Positions 63,667 to 64,000 of a stretch of DNA of 64,000 nt are shown piece by piece (the stretch's first letter is position 1; each line of letters opens with the position of its first letter). The notes under the pieces were generated by a model. That model worked only from the letters and a program-made list of their open reading frames with translations, made no database searches and was not told where the DNA came from. The DNA is from Pseudomonas piscis (GTDB taxonomy: Bacteria > Pseudomonadota > Gammaproteobacteria > Pseudomonadales > Pseudomonadaceae). The position numbers were made by a program, and so were the translations under genes. The stretch is taken from NCBI RefSeq assembly GCF_009380155.1, contig NZ_WHUV01000004.1, positions 372,001 to 436,000 on the forward strand, given 5' to 3'.

Positions 63667-64000
63667 ATGTTGCAGCGCTTTGTGTGGAAGTTATTGCCCA
63701 AGACCCAGCGACATTTCCTGCTTGGGCGCTTGTCGGTGGTGGACCGTCAGGTAGTGAACAAGTCCATGTCCGCCAATGTGTGTTTCCCTGCCCAGTTCTC
63801 CCGCCGTTCCTGTTTGTTCATCCACGTTCCCAAGTGCGCCGGAAGCAGCATCTGTTCAGCCCTGTTCGATGGCTGGATGCCCGGTCACTTGCCGTTGTAC
63901 TGGTACGAGCACCAGTTCCCCAGGATGTATGCCAGCAGCTTCAAGTTCGCCTTCGTCCGCGACCCCTTGGAGCGTGCCTATTCGGCCTACGCCTTCCTGC
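63667..64000 (+). CDS. Sulfotransferase family 2-like protein, N-terminal part only
   Basis: The gene runs off the right edge after 111 codons. FIHVPKCAGSSICSALF is the 5'-phosphosulfate loop of PAPS-dependent sulfotransferases, and FVRDPLERAYSAY is the 3'-phosphate-binding block, both near residues 51-68 and 98-110. Such enzymes sulfate carbohydrates or lipids. The ATG at 63667 follows AGAGG by 4 bases; an in-frame ATG at 63655 is possible. It sits 187 bp after msbA, at the end of the LPS locus, so a surface glycan is a plausible acceptor. Confidence 0.82.
   Translation, partial: MLQRFVWKLLPKTQRHFLLGRLSVVDRQVVNKSMSANVCFPAQFSRRSCLFIHVPKCAGSSICSALFDGWMPGHLPLYWYEHQFPRMYASSFKFAFVRDPLERAYSAYAFL

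Overview
The window is a GC-rich stretch of a Pseudomonas chromosome, most likely from the P. fluorescens complex. Three things point there: the gene order metY-rlmJ-msrA-dipA-aceF-aceE-glnE-waaF-waaC-waaG-waaP and onward to msbA follows the LPS core neighbourhood I know from P. aeruginosa PAO1; every protein reads as a typical pseudomonad homologue; and the regulatory sites (FliA-type promoters, PutA-type operators) fit. I saw no insertion sequence, prophage, CRISPR array, tRNA or rRNA. Family and synteny statements come from memory and were not searched.

Region 1 (1-7721, minus strand) is the promoter-proximal half of an aryl-polyene-type pigment operon, cut by the left edge. In transcription order it holds a small ketosynthase/chain-length factor, a 1-acylglycerol-3-phosphate-type acyltransferase, two acyl carrier proteins, a small membrane protein, an AMP-ligase fused to a hotdog dehydratase, a family 2 glycosyltransferase, an LpxL-like acyltransferase, an aromatic amino acid ammonia-lyase and the start of a thioesterase. 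Nearly all of these genes overlap the next. A sigma70-like promoter lies at 7693-7721.

Region 2 (7.9-23.1 kb) is a mixed housekeeping and stress block. It contains an orphan ParA, thioredoxin 2, a HigBA toxin-antitoxin pair with two palindromic operators, the AMPylase SelO, a large MscK-type channel, an NhaP2-type antiporter, two tandem chemoreceptors with FliA promoters, a coiled-coil/ZapA-like pair and an acyl-CoA dehydrogenase.

Region 3 (23.3-44.1 kb) is central metabolism. The divergent proline genes putA and putP share an intergenic region with six GTTGCA sites. These are followed by a DUF2165 membrane protein, metY, rlmJ, msrA, the c-di-GMP phosphodiesterase dipA, the pyruvate dehydrogenase genes aceE-aceF with two palindromic GntR-type sites upstream, and glnE. 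Two intergenic copies of one inverted repeat share an identical 16-mer.

Region 4 (44.2-64.0 kb) is the LPS core locus: heptosyltransferases, WaaG, a run of sugar kinases (WaaP, WapP, WapQ and a two-domain kinase-like protein), a carbamoyltransferase, three further glycosyltransferases, Mig-14, a PIG-L deacetylase, an unrecognised DxD protein, an O-antigen ligase fused to a kinase-like domain, MsbA, and a truncated sulfotransferase at the right edge. Together they would build, phosphorylate, carbamoylate, cap and export the core-lipid A. The WaaL-kinase fusion, the kinase-like domains lacking the catalytic Asp, and the sulfotransferase beside msbA are the least ordinary items.
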